A DNA stretch of 64,000 nt from Bradyrhizobium macuxiense (GTDB lineage: Bacteria > Pseudomonadota > Alphaproteobacteria > Rhizobiales > Xanthobacteraceae): positions 248,001-312,000 of the forward strand of contig NZ_VITY01000001.1 in the NCBI RefSeq assembly GCF_007993935.1, given 5' to 3'. The notes under the pieces were generated by a model. It ran no database searches, was not told the origin of the DNA, and saw only the letters and a program-made list of their open reading frames with translations. The position numbers and the translations under genes are program-made. Below, one piece after another: positions 46,227 to 53,670 of this stretch (within the stretch, counting starts at the first letter, position 1; each line of letters starts with the position of its first letter).

Positions 46227-47165
46227 CTACCCCACCCGCGCGGCCCGGCGCAGCGATTGCGGCGGCTGGCCGAAGGCGCGGATGAAGGCGCGGCGCATCC
46301 GCTCAGGATCGCGGAAGCCGGTGATCTCGGCGACGCGCTCGATCGCCTCGCCCGACGACTGCACGCGCTGCCGCGCCACCTCGATCCTCAGCCGCTCCAC
46401 TGCTTTCGACGGCGTGGTTCCGGTCTCGGCGATGAAGGCGCGGGTGAAATGCCGCGAGCTCATCCCGGCCTTGTCGGCGAGGTCCTCGACCGTCAGCGGC
46501 GCGTCGAGATTTTCCCGCGCCCAGGCGAGCAGCGGCCCGAACCTTCCGTTCGGCGTCTTCAATTCCAGCAGCGAGGAAAACTGCGACTGCCCGCCGCTGC
46601 GCCGGTGATACAGCACGAGCTGCCGCGCGGTGTTCTGCGCAACCTCGTCGCCATAGTCCTCGGTGATCATGGCGAGGGCGAGATCGATGCCGGCAGTGAT
46701 GCCGGCCGAACTCCAGATGTTGCCGTCGCGGACGAAGATCTGGTCCGGCTCGAGCTTGATCTTCGGATAGCTCTTCACGAAATGCGGCGTGCGCTGCCAA
46801 TGCGTGGTGGCGCGGCGGCCGTCGAGCAGGCCCGCCTCGGCCAGCACATAAGCGCCGGAGCAGACGCTGGCGACGCGGACGCCGCGGCCCGCCATCCGCC
46901 GCACGAAGGACAGTGTGGTCGGACAGCTCGCAGGCGTCCGCACGCCGTTGCCGCCTGCGATGATCAGCGTCGTGATCGCCGCCGACGGCTTGAGGCCGCG
47001 CGCCAGCATCTCGACGCCGGACGACGAGCGCACCGGCCCGGCCTTGACCGCAATGGTCTTGATACCGGGCGGGTTGTTGGCGAAGCGCGCCGCGATTTCG
47101 AACGCCGCGATCGGGCCGGCCGCGTCGAGCAGCTGGAAGTCGGGAAAGATCAGGATGCCGATCAT
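46227..47165 (-). CDS. GlxA-type transcriptional regulator (DJ-1/PfpI + AraC HTH)
   Basis: The 312-residue protein combines an N-terminal class I glutamine amidotransferase-like (DJ-1/PfpI) domain (MIGILIFPDFQLLDAAGP, with Cys in ASVCSGAYVLAEAGLLDG) and a C-terminal AraC/XylS double helix-turn-helix (LTVEDLADKAGMSSRHFTRAFIAETGTTPSKAVERLRIEVAR and ITGFRDPERMRRAFIRAFGQPP). Members sense small metabolites and control adjacent operons. I start at MIGILIF because upstream residues do not fit the domain. It is divergent from a DJ-1/PfpI-family enzyme gene across 111 bp, which is probably its target and contains a nested palindrome. Confidence 0.93.
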   Translation of the reverse strand: MIGILIFPDFQLLDAAGPIAAFEIAARFANNPPGIKTIAVKAGPVRSSSGVEMLARGLKPSAAITTLIIAGGNGVRTPASCPTTLSFVRRMAGRGVRVASVCSGAYVLAEAGLLDGRRATTHWQRTPHFVKSYPKIKLEPDQIFVRDGNIWSSAGITAGIDLALAMITEDYGDEVAQNTARQLVLYHRRSGGQSQFSSLLELKTPNGRFGPLLAWARENLDAPLTVEDLADKAGMSSRHFTRAFIAETGTTPSKAVERLRIEVARQRVQSSGEAIERVAEITGFRDPERMRRAFIRAFGQPPQSLRRAARVG

Positions 47166-47218
47166 CGCCAAATCCTTTGCGGCAGCGCCTCGTCCGAAAA
47201 CGAGGGAAATACGCCATT

Positions 47219-47257
47219 CTTGACAGGAGGCCATCATGGCATCCTGGTTCCGTCAAG
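47219..47257. promoter_or_regulatory. Nested inverted repeat between the GlxA-type regulator and its divergent gene
   Basis: CTTGAC (47219-47224) pairs with GTCAAG (47252-47257), AGGA with TCCT inside it, and the centre is the near-perfect palindrome GCCATCATGGC (47230-47240). The element covers the middle of the 111-bp divergent region, the expected place for a regulator-binding site. Function is inferred from symmetry and position only. Confidence 0.35.
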
Positions 47258-47276
47258 CGCTATTTGGAGGCCTCCG

Positions 47277-47963
47277 ATGTCCGACCCCCTGCAGATTGGA
47301 TTGCTCGTCTTCCCGAAGGTGACCCAGCTCGACCTGACCGGTCCGCTGCAGGTGTTCTCGTCGGTGCCCGGCGCCAAGGTGCATCTGATCTGGAAGCGGA
47401 TCGAACCGGTTCCGAGCGATTCCGTCATGGTGCTGACGCCGACCACGACCTTTGCCGACTGCCCGCAGCTCGACGTGATCTGCGTGCCCGGCGGCTTCGG
47501 CACCGACGACATGGTCGGCGATGAGGAGATGCTCGGCTTCCTGCGCAAGCAGGCCGCGGGCGCGAAATACGTCACGTCGGTCTGCACGGGCTCACTGGTG
47601 CTCGGCGCAGCGGGCCTGCTCAAGGGCTATCGCGCCACCACGCATTGGAGCGCGATCGATTTCCTTGCGGGCTTCGGCGCCATCCCGACCAAGACCCGCG
47701 TGTGCGTCGACCGCAACCGCTTCACCGGCGGCGGCGTCACCGCCGGCATCGACTTCGCGCTGACGCTGGTGTCCGAGCTCGTCGACCGCAAGACCGCCGA
47801 AGCAATCCAGCTCCGGCTCGAATACAACCCCGCCCCGCCGTTCAATGCCGGCTCGCCCGACACCGCGCCGGCCGAGATCCTCGCCTTCATGAGGGAGCGG
47901 ATGGGACCGGCGCACGCGCGCCGCGGCGAATTGATGGGCCGCGCGGCGGCGCGACTGTCCTAG
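47277..47963 (+). CDS. DJ-1/PfpI family protein, probable isonitrile hydratase
   Basis: The 228-residue protein is a single DJ-1/PfpI domain: PLQIGLLVFPKVTQLDLTGPLQVFSSVPGAKVHLIWK at the start, DVICVPGGFGTDDM and the nucleophile elbow [26 protein letters not shown], with Cys in SVCTGS. Length and motifs match isonitrile hydratase (InhA) of Pseudomonas, which converts isonitriles to N-substituted formamides. The ATG follows GGAGG by 6 bp. It shares a divergent promoter region with a GlxA-type regulator whose own sensor domain is homologous to it. The activity is inferred; other DJ-1 enzymes remain possible. Confidence 0.85.
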   Translation: MSDPLQIGLLVFPKVTQLDLTGPLQVFSSVPGAKVHLIWKRIEPVPSDSVMVLTPTTTFADCPQLDVICVPGGFGTDDMVGDEEMLGFLRKQAAGAKYVTSVCTGSLVLGAAGLLKGYRATTHWSAIDFLAGFGAIPTKTRVCVDRNRFTGGGVTAGIDFALTLVSELVDRKTAEAIQLRLEYNPAPPFNAGSPDTAPAEILAFMRERMGPAHARRGELMGRAAARLS

Positions 47964-47988
47964 CAGCAAAGCACGATGGTTGGGCTCC

Positions 47989-48110
47989 CTCTCCCGCTTG
48001 CGGGATCGCTTGCGGGGGAGGGTTGGGGGGGTCTATCCACGAGTTACGTCGCGGAGAGAGCCCCCGCCCGGATCACATCTTCGATGTGATCCGACCCGCA
48101 AGCGGGAGAG
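47989..48110. repeat. Long inverted-repeat intergenic element
   Basis: CTCTCCCGCTTGCGGG (47989-48004) pairs with CCCGCAAGCGGGAGAG (48095-48110). Inside lies a second perfect hairpin, CGGATCACATC-TTC-GATGTGATCCG (48069-48093). This is a repeat type common between genes in Bradyrhizobium and Rhodopseudomonas. No open frame in it is credible. Confidence 0.88.
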
Positions 48111-48153
48111 GTGCACGAAAATATGCGGATCGACTGCATGATGACGATCGCCC

Positions 48154-48186
48154 AAAGAAAAAGGCCGCCCGGTTTCCCGAGCGGCC
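48154..48186 (-). terminator. Strong minus-strand terminator with no obvious gene just upstream
   Basis: On the minus strand GGCCGCTCGG pairs with CCGGGCGGCC around a GAAA tetraloop (one T-G pair) and is followed by TTTTTCTTT. It lies 310 bp past the stop of the NDUFA12-type gene. The stretch 48187-48495 holds no credible protein, so the terminator may end a long 3' untranslated region or a separate small RNA. Confidence 0.8.
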
Positions 48187-48495
48187 CTTCCTGTCTCACG
48201 GTAGCCTCACATTTGCGGGCGATTTCAGGACATCTGTACCGGGGGCCTATCTCCCGGCCGCATCCAACTCGGAGGCCGCTGCTCATCGGGACAGTCGCGA
48301 TCTGGAGCCCGATCCGACGCGATGGTTTCCCATCTCCGTAAGATGGCTTCATTGAGCCGCGAAGACGTCCGCAACGCAAGCGGGCAGCAGCGACCACGCA
48401 GCACCTGTCCCCGCTGTTACCGTTGTCCACAGGCAAGCGTGCAATGCACGCGCGTCGTTACGCTCGCGCACGCTCAGGACAGCGACGCATGAAGG

Positions 48496-48906
48496 TCAGC
48501 TTCCGGGGGTCCAGGCGTGGTAGTCGCCGGTCGCCTTCGGGCGGCGGCCGCTCGCCAGCGTCGAGCCGGACGGACGGTAGGCTTGCGCAGTGCCGGTCAT
48601 GTTCGGCAGATGCGGCTTTTCCCATTCCCTCGGCGCATACTTGTCCTCGGTCGGGGGCACGTCGACCGTGTGGTGCAGCCAGCCGTGCCAGCCGGCCGGG
48701 ATCCGCGAGGCTTCGGCGTAGCCGTTATAGACCACCCAGCGGCGCTCGAAATGCAGCGTCGGGTCGATCTCGCCGCCCCTGGTGCGGTAGTAGCGGTTGC
48801 CCTGCTCGTCCTCGCCGACCAGCTCGCCGAAGCGCGAGGTCCACAATTGCGTGCCAAAGGTCTGGCCGTTCCACCAGGTGAAGAATTTCAGCAGGAATTG
48901 TTTCAT
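48496..48906 (-). CDS. NDUFA12-type NADH:ubiquinone oxidoreductase accessory subunit
   Basis: The 136-residue protein begins MKQFLLKFFTWWNGQTFGTQLWTSRFGELVGEDEQGNRYYRTRGGEIDPTLHFERRWVVYNG and continues with EASRIPAGWHGWLHHTVDVPPTED, the hallmark of the mitochondrial 17.2-kDa/NDUFA12 subunit family. Alphaproteobacteria share this supernumerary Complex I subunit with mitochondria; it lies on the matrix (cytoplasmic) side. I chose ATG 48906 because upstream in-frame residues do not fit. In many relatives it is next to the DUF2155 gene; here 7.5 kb separates them. Confidence 0.93.
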   Translation of the reverse strand: MKQFLLKFFTWWNGQTFGTQLWTSRFGELVGEDEQGNRYYRTRGGEIDPTLHFERRWVVYNGYAEASRIPAGWHGWLHHTVDVPPTEDKYAPREWEKPHLPNMTGTAQAYRPSGSTLASGRRPKATGDYHAWTPGS

Positions 48907-49097
48907 GCGTGGCCGGTCACGGGTTCGAGGCTGTCCGGCTCTGATGCCACCTGAATCCGCAAATGTCCAGCCGCCGCCAAGGTAGCCCGGCACTCCCGGC
49001 ATGGGCCTCGATCACGGGCCCGTTTGGCGACCAAATGACGCGGTCACGGAGAGTTTTGTTCACCTGCCATACATGCGCCTCCGGCCAAACCAAGATG

Positions 49098-49158
49098 ACG
49101 GACAATCAATGTCGCGCGCTGGAACGTCCAACCGCAGAAATGGTTAGACATTGTCCGT
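49098..49158. repeat. Inverted repeat bracketing the BA14K gene promoter region
   Basis: ACGGACAAT (49098-49106) is the exact inverse complement of ATTGTCCGT (49150-49158). The arms flank the candidate GGAAC promoter, and the downstream arm would lie within or next to the mRNA leader. Confidence 0.5.
49121..49145 (+). promoter_or_regulatory. EcfG-like promoter candidate of the BA14K gene
   Basis: GGAAC (49121-49125), 16 bp, then GGTT (49142-49145), one base off CGTT. The start codon is 30 bp further. The spacing is ideal but the -10 box is imperfect. Confidence 0.35.
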
Positions 49159-49174
49159 TTTGATGGAGTCCAAA

Positions 49175-49711
49175 ATGATCAATATGAAGGTTCTGAGCAC
49201 CGCTGCGGCGCTGGCGCTTGCGCTGCCGTTGGCTGTGGCGCCGACCGTTTCGTTCGCCCAGTCAGCCGCGCAGATGGGCGCGATGGGCGGTGGCGGTGGT
49301 GCACGCGGCGGTGGCGGTGGCGGCTTTAGCGGCGGTGGCGCTGCGATGGGCGGTGGCGGCGGTTGGCACGGCGGTGGTGGCGGCGGCCACTGGGCCGGTG
49401 GCGGCGGCGGTGGTGGTTGGCGCGGCGGTGGCGGCTGGCACGGCGACTATCATCGTGGCGGCGGCTTCTGGCCGGGCGCGGTTGCCGGTGCAGTTGTCGG
49501 CGGAGCCCTCGCCTCGGGCGCGTATTACGGCTATGGCCCCGGATACGGCTACTATGACGACAGCTACGGCTATTACGACGACAGCGCGCCTGTCGCCGTC
49601 GAGGCCGCGCCGGGCGGCGACGCGAGCTACTGCGCACAGCGCTACCGGTCCTACGATCCGGCCTCGGGTACCTATCTCGGCTTTGACGGCCTGCGGCACC
49701 CCTGCCCGTAA
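49175..49711 (+). CDS. BA14K-family glycine-rich secreted protein
   Basis: The 178-residue protein has a signal peptide (MKVLSTAAALALALPLAVAPTVSFAQ), a long Gly-rich stretch with Trp and His (runs of five to seven glycines around WHGGGGGG and WRGGGGWHGDYHRGGGFW), a hydrophobic hinge (PGAVAGAVVGGALASGAYYGYGPGYGYY) and a C-terminal BA14K motif, YCAQRYRSYDPASGTYLGFDGLRHPCP. BA14K of Brucella is an immunoreactive lectin-like surface protein; many Bradyrhizobium paralogs are uncharacterised. The ATG at 49175 has GGAG 8 bp upstream. A terminator follows. Confidence 0.9.
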   Translation: MINMKVLSTAAALALALPLAVAPTVSFAQSAAQMGAMGGGGGARGGGGGGFSGGGAAMGGGGGWHGGGGGGHWAGGGGGGGWRGGGGWHGDYHRGGGFWPGAVAGAVVGGALASGAYYGYGPGYGYYDDSYGYYDDSAPVAVEAAPGGDASYCAQRYRSYDPASGTYLGFDGLRHPCP

Positions 49712-49737
49712 TCACGGCCTGAATTGCTAAATTGGCG

Positions 49738-49764
49738 AAGGGCGGCGGCAACGCCGCCCTTTTT
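49738..49764. terminator. Terminator between the BA14K gene and the converging EamA gene
   Basis: AAGGGCGGC pairs with GCCGCCCTT around GGCAAC; T tracts are present on the plus-strand exit. The converging EamA gene ends at 49764, so it could act in both directions. Confidence 0.85.
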
Positions 49765-50660
49765 CATGTCCGCAACGCCACCGCGACGGCTGCGAACGTC
49801 ACAACCAGCGCCGCGATATCGCTCGCGCTGAGCGGCTCGCGCAGCATGGCCGCTGCGGCCAGCACGCCGACCACGGGCACCAGCAGCGTGCCGATCGACG
49901 CGGTCGCCGCCGGCAGCCGCTCGAGCGCCGCGAACCAGCAGACATAGCAGAGGCAGAACTGGATCAGCGTCATGTAGATCATCGACGCCCAGCCGAACTG
50001 CGACAGCGCGGCGAGCTGCGGCTGCTCGATCAGGACGCCGGCGATCGCGATCGGCACGCAGCCGATCGCAAGCTGCCAGGCCGCGAGCGACAGCGGCGGC
50101 ATTGCAAGCTTGAAGAATTTGGTCAGCACCGTGCCGAGCCCGACGCACAGCGCGCCTGCAAGGGCGAACAGAATGCCCGGCAACTTGCCGACGCTGGCGT
50201 CGATCCCGCCGCCGCCGATCAGCGCGGCGATCCCGGCGAGCGCTACCGCAAGCGCGAGCGCGCGTGGCAGCGACACGCGCTCGCCAAGCACTGGCCAGGC
50301 CACCAGCGCGACCCACACCGGGATCGATATGCCGAGCACGGCCGCCTCGCTGGCGCGCAGCCAGATCAGCGCCAGGCCCATCGAGGCGACCCAGCCACCG
50401 ATCGACAGCGTCGATACCAGGGCAAGCCGCAACCACATCCCGTCAGGGACGCGCAGCGTCTGCCCCCGCGCGAGCGCCACCAGAGCGAGCCCGAGCGCGC
50501 CGACCACGCCGCAGAGCCCGCGCGACGACAACGGCGGCCACTCCGTCAGAAGGAATTTCATGATCGGGAAATTGAGGCCCCAACCGGTCGAGGCGACCAC
50601 CAAAAATGCGAGGCCGAGCGGTGACAGCGGGGCGCGGCCGGCGACGGGAACTGCGGTCAT
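49764..50660 (-). CDS. DMT-superfamily transporter, EamA family (paralog 1 of a flanking pair)
   Basis: The 298-residue permease has ten hydrophobic segments in two EamA repeats. The first is marked by GWGLNFPIMKFLLTEWPPLSSRGLCGVVGALGLALVAL and the second ends LREPLSASDIAALVVTFAAVAVALRT. It is very similar to the EamA gene at 53671-54564: both share GWG.N.P..KFLL.E.PPL..RG and the segment QFGWASMIYMTLIQFCLCYVCWFAALERLPAATASIGTLLVPVVGV with close counterparts. Substrate is unknown. Both paralogs lie on the minus strand around the plus-strand receiver and hybrid-kinase genes. Confidence 0.9.
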   Translation of the reverse strand: MTAVPVAGRAPLSPLGLAFLVVASTGWGLNFPIMKFLLTEWPPLSSRGLCGVVGALGLALVALARGQTLRVPDGMWLRLALVSTLSIGGWVASMGLALIWLRASEAAVLGISIPVWVALVAWPVLGERVSLPRALALAVALAGIAALIGGGGIDASVGKLPGILFALAGALCVGLGTVLTKFFKLAMPPLSLAAWQLAIGCVPIAIAGVLIEQPQLAALSQFGWASMIYMTLIQFCLCYVCWFAALERLPAATASIGTLLVPVVGVLAAAAMLREPLSASDIAALVVTFAAVAVALRT

Positions 50661-50840
50661 GGACCTGTCGTAATGTGGGCGGACAAATACAAGTGATGGT
50701 ATCAGGGCTAGCTGGAAATCTGCTTGTCAGCAAACCGCATATGCATTCTATGATACAGACTTTCCATCCAGGTTCCGCCTTAATTGACGGACGGGCCAAG
50801 CGAGTCGTCGGCACGCGAGGCCGCAGCAAGAGGATGCATC

Positions 50841-51245
50841 GTGCCGAGCGTTCTCGTGGTCGATGACGACCCGATGGTGTGCGTTGCCATCGAGGTGTGT
50901 TTGCAGCGCCAGGGCTTCGACGTCACCGTCGCGGATGGCGGTGACGCGGGCTTGCGCGCGCTGGACCAGGCCACGTTCGACGTCATGCTGGTCGACGTCT
51001 TCATGCCGCATATGCGCGGTTTCGAGGCGATCCGCATCTTCCACGAGCGCGCCCCCGGGATTCCGGTAATCGCGATGTCGGGCTATGCCTTCGCCAATGC
51101 CGACCGCGCGCCGGACTTCCTGCGGATGACGATCGAGCTCGGGGCGTCGGCCTGCCTGCGCAAGCCGTTTACCCCGCAGGCGCTGGTTGCCGCCGTTAAC
51201 GAATGTCTTGCGAAGTCTGCTCCTTCCGCTCGTCTTTCGAAATAA
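50841..51245 (+). CDS. Single-domain response regulator
   Basis: The 134-residue receiver starts at GTG 50841, with AGAGGA about 6 bp upstream. Pocket residues are DDD (8-10), phosphoacceptor Asp52 in VMLVDVFMPHMRG, Ser in VIAMSGYAF and Lys in CLRKPFTPQ. No output domain follows, as in CheY/DivK-type proteins. The gene is 19 bp ahead of a hybrid histidine kinase gene on the same strand, and the two probably form one unit. The upstream 180 bp, divergent from an EamA transporter gene, contains no promoter I can assign confidently. Confidence 0.92.
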   Translation: MPSVLVVDDDPMVCVAIEVCLQRQGFDVTVADGGDAGLRALDQATFDVMLVDVFMPHMRGFEAIRIFHERAPGIPVIAMSGYAFANADRAPDFLRMTIELGASACLRKPFTPQALVAAVNECLAKSAPSARLSK

Positions 51246-51264
51246 TTGCTCGTACTAATCGTCG

Positions 51265-53502
51265 ATGGCTTCCCAGCGTCTCATCCTCGGCAGTGGCCTT
51301 GCGATCCTCCTCGTCATCAGCGCGGCTTCGATCGGGCTGGACGTCAAGTCGCGTAGCGAGATCGATTCGGTCGATCGCACGCTCCGAATCCTGAAATGTA
51401 TTTCGGATGCGCGTCCGCTGCCGCGGGGCGTCGAGAGCGCGGCGCGCGGCTTCGCGCTGACCGGCGATGCATCCTTCGCCGACGAGTTCCGCGAGCAGAG
51501 CGCCGCCCTCACCGCCGCCTTCGACGAGCTGACGAACGCGGTGAAGGCGGCGCCCGAGGAGGCGCAGCTGATCGCGGGCACCAGGGGACAGGTCGAGCGC
51601 GCCATCGCGCTCGGCGCCGAGCTGATCAGGTTGCGCAAAGCGGACGACACGGCCGGCGCCGCGGCGCTGATCTCCGCCGACGAGAGCCGTTCGCTGATGG
51701 ACAAGGTCGGCACCGCGCTCGACCGGCTGGTCACGGAAGAGCGCCGCCTGCTCGGGATCCGCACCGACCAGTCCAAGTCGAACGGACGGCTGCTGCTGGC
51801 CATCGACCTCGCGGGCGTCGCGATGATCCTGCTGCTCGCGGTCGCGCTGACGGTGACGGCCCGGCGCGCCAGCCGCGAACTGCAAGGCGCGCTCAGCGCG
51901 ACCAAGGCGACCAATCTGTCGCTCGAGGGCAAGGTGGCCGAGCGCACCAAGGATCTCGGTGCCGCGCTCGAAGGGCTGCGCCGTTCCACCTCGGTGATGG
52001 AAACCACCTTCCGCAGCATGGCGGAAGCGGTGCTGGTGATCGACGCCGAGGGCATCGTGCTGCTGTCGAACCCGGCCGCCGAGAAGATGCTGCGCTACAA
52101 GCCGGGCATGACGGTCCGGCAGCTGCGCGCCATGAGCAACGTGTTCCAGTCCGACGGCGTCACACCGATGCAGGCCGACGACATGCCCTCGGCCAGGGCA
52201 TTGCGCGGCGAGGAATTCGACGGGCTGGAATTCGTCGCCCGGCCGGTGCGCGGCGCGCCGGAGATTCACCTCGTGGTGTCGGGCCGGCCGCTGCGCGACG
52301 ACGACAACACCATCACCGGCGCGGCGCTGATCTATCACGACATCACCGCCTCGCGCGAAACCGAGCACAAGCTGCAGCAGGCGCAGAAGCTCGACGCCAT
52401 CGGCAAGCTGACCGGCGGCGTCGCGCACGACTTCAACAACATGCTGACGGTCATCACCGGCACCACCGAGACGCTGGTCGACAGCCTGCGCAGCCAGCCG
52501 AAGCTTGCGCAGACCGCCGAGCTGATCGACCGCGCCGCCGAGCGCTGCCGCGAGCTGATCCAGCATCTGCTCGCGTTCGCCCGCCGCCAGCCGCTGGAGC
52601 CGCGCACCGTCGACATCAATGGCACCGTGGTCGACATCTCCAAGCTGCTGCGGCCGACGCTCGGCGAGCAGATCGAGATCAACTCGGTGCTCGCGCCCGA
52701 TGTCGCGAGCGTCCATATCGATCCGTCGCAGCTTGCCAATTCGCTGCTCAACATGGCGATCAACGCCCGTGACGCGATGCCGAACGGCGGCAAGCTGCTG
52801 TTCGAGACCAGCAACATCGTGCTCGACGATGCCTATGCGGCCGTTAATCCCGACATCACGCCGGGCCGCTACGTGCTGCTCGCGGTCAGCGACACCGGCA
52901 CCGGCATGTCGCACGCGGTGCAGGACAAGGTGTTCGAGCCGTTCTTCACCACCAAGGAGGTCGGCAAGGGCTCCGGTCTCGGCATGAGCATGGTGTACGG
53001 CTTCGTCAAGCAGTCCGGCGGCCATATCAAGATCTACAGCGAGGAAGGCCACGGCACCACGATCAAGCTCTATCTGCCCCCTGCCCGCGGCCAGGTCGAG
53101 GTGGAAGCGCCCGCACCGGAGCCGCCGCGGCGCGGCAGCGAAGTCATCCTGGTGGTGGAAGACGATCAATTGGTGCGCAACTACGTGGTAACGCAGCTCG
53201 GCAGCCTCGGCTACAAGACCATCGCCGTGCCCGACGCCCGCGCCGCGCTGGCGCTGGTCGACAAGGGCGAGAAGTTCGACCTCTTGTTCACCGACGTCAT
53301 CATGCCCGGCGGCATGAACGGCCGCCAGCTCGCCGACGAAGTCGCCAAGCGGCGGCCCGGCATCAAGGTGCTCTACACCTCGGGCTACACCGAGAACGCG
53401 ATCGTGCATCACGGCCGCCTCGACGAAGGCGTGCTGTTGCTCGCAAAGCCCTACCGCAAGGCCCAGCTCGCCAGCATGCTGCAGCAGGCGCTCGGCGAGT
53501 GA
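51265..53502 (+). CDS. Hybrid histidine kinase: CHASE3-like sensor, PAS, HisKA, HATPase, receiver
   Basis: The 745-residue inner-membrane kinase has two helices (about 5-22 and 175-195) around a periplasmic CHASE3-like domain (VESAARGFALTGDASFADEFREQ). A PAS domain follows (MAEAVLVIDAEGIVLLSNPAAEKML), then HisKA with His388 in LTGGVAHDFNNMLTVITG, ATPase boxes NMAINARDAMPNGGKL and DTGTGMSHAVQDKVFEPFFTTKEVGKGSGLGMS, and a C-terminal receiver with Asp677 in LLFTDVIMPGGMNG. This NtrB-like H-box plus receiver layout is common in Bradyrhizobium. Phosphate may pass to the separate receiver encoded upstream. Its signal is unknown. Confidence 0.93.
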   Translation: MASQRLILGSGLAILLVISAASIGLDVKSRSEIDSVDRTLRILKCISDARPLPRGVESAARGFALTGDASFADEFREQSAALTAAFDELTNAVKAAPEEAQLIAGTRGQVERAIALGAELIRLRKADDTAGAAALISADESRSLMDKVGTALDRLVTEERRLLGIRTDQSKSNGRLLLAIDLAGVAMILLLAVALTVTARRASRELQGALSATKATNLSLEGKVAERTKDLGAALEGLRRSTSVMETTFRSMAEAVLVIDAEGIVLLSNPAAEKMLRYKPGMTVRQLRAMSNVFQSDGVTPMQADDMPSARALRGEEFDGLEFVARPVRGAPEIHLVVSGRPLRDDDNTITGAALIYHDITASRETEHKLQQAQKLDAIGKLTGGVAHDFNNMLTVITGTTETLVDSLRSQPKLAQTAELIDRAAERCRELIQHLLAFARRQPLEPRTVDINGTVVDISKLLRPTLGEQIEINSVLAPDVASVHIDPSQLANSLLNMAINARDAMPNGGKLLFETSNIVLDDAYAAVNPDITPGRYVLLAVSDTGTGMSHAVQDKVFEPFFTTKEVGKGSGLGMSMVYGFVKQSGGHIKIYSEEGHGTTIKLYLPPARGQVEVEAPAPEPPRRGSEVILVVEDDQLVRNYVVTQLGSLGYKTIAVPDARAALALVDKGEKFDLLFTDVIMPGGMNGRQLADEVAKRRPGIKVLYTSGYTENAIVHHGRLDEGVLLLAKPYRKAQLASMLQQALGE

Positions 53503-53563
53503 TGTGAGCGCTCGGTAACGCGCTTGGCGTCTCGCGCGCGAACGGCCGCTCTGCGCTCTGCCC

Positions 53564-53648
53564 CGTCATTGCGAGCGAAGCGAAGCAATCCATTTCGCCG
53601 CTTGTAGAGGCAATGGATTGCCGCGGCGCTGCGCGCCTCGCAATGACG
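53564..53648. repeat. Palindromic intergenic repeat (CGTCATTGCGAG type)
   Basis: CGTCATTGCGAG (53564-53575) pairs with CTCGCAATGACG (53637-53648); inside, AGCAATCCATT faces AATGGATTGC. The same family occurs at 61306-61458. It lies between converging genes. Confidence 0.88.
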
Positions 53649-53670
53649 CGGTGAAGTCCGCAGGTGCAGC

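Noticed and set aside
48044..48436. Minus-strand frame of 130 residues
   Set aside because: It reads straight through a strong terminator and a palindromic repeat and has no coding character; treated as non-coding.
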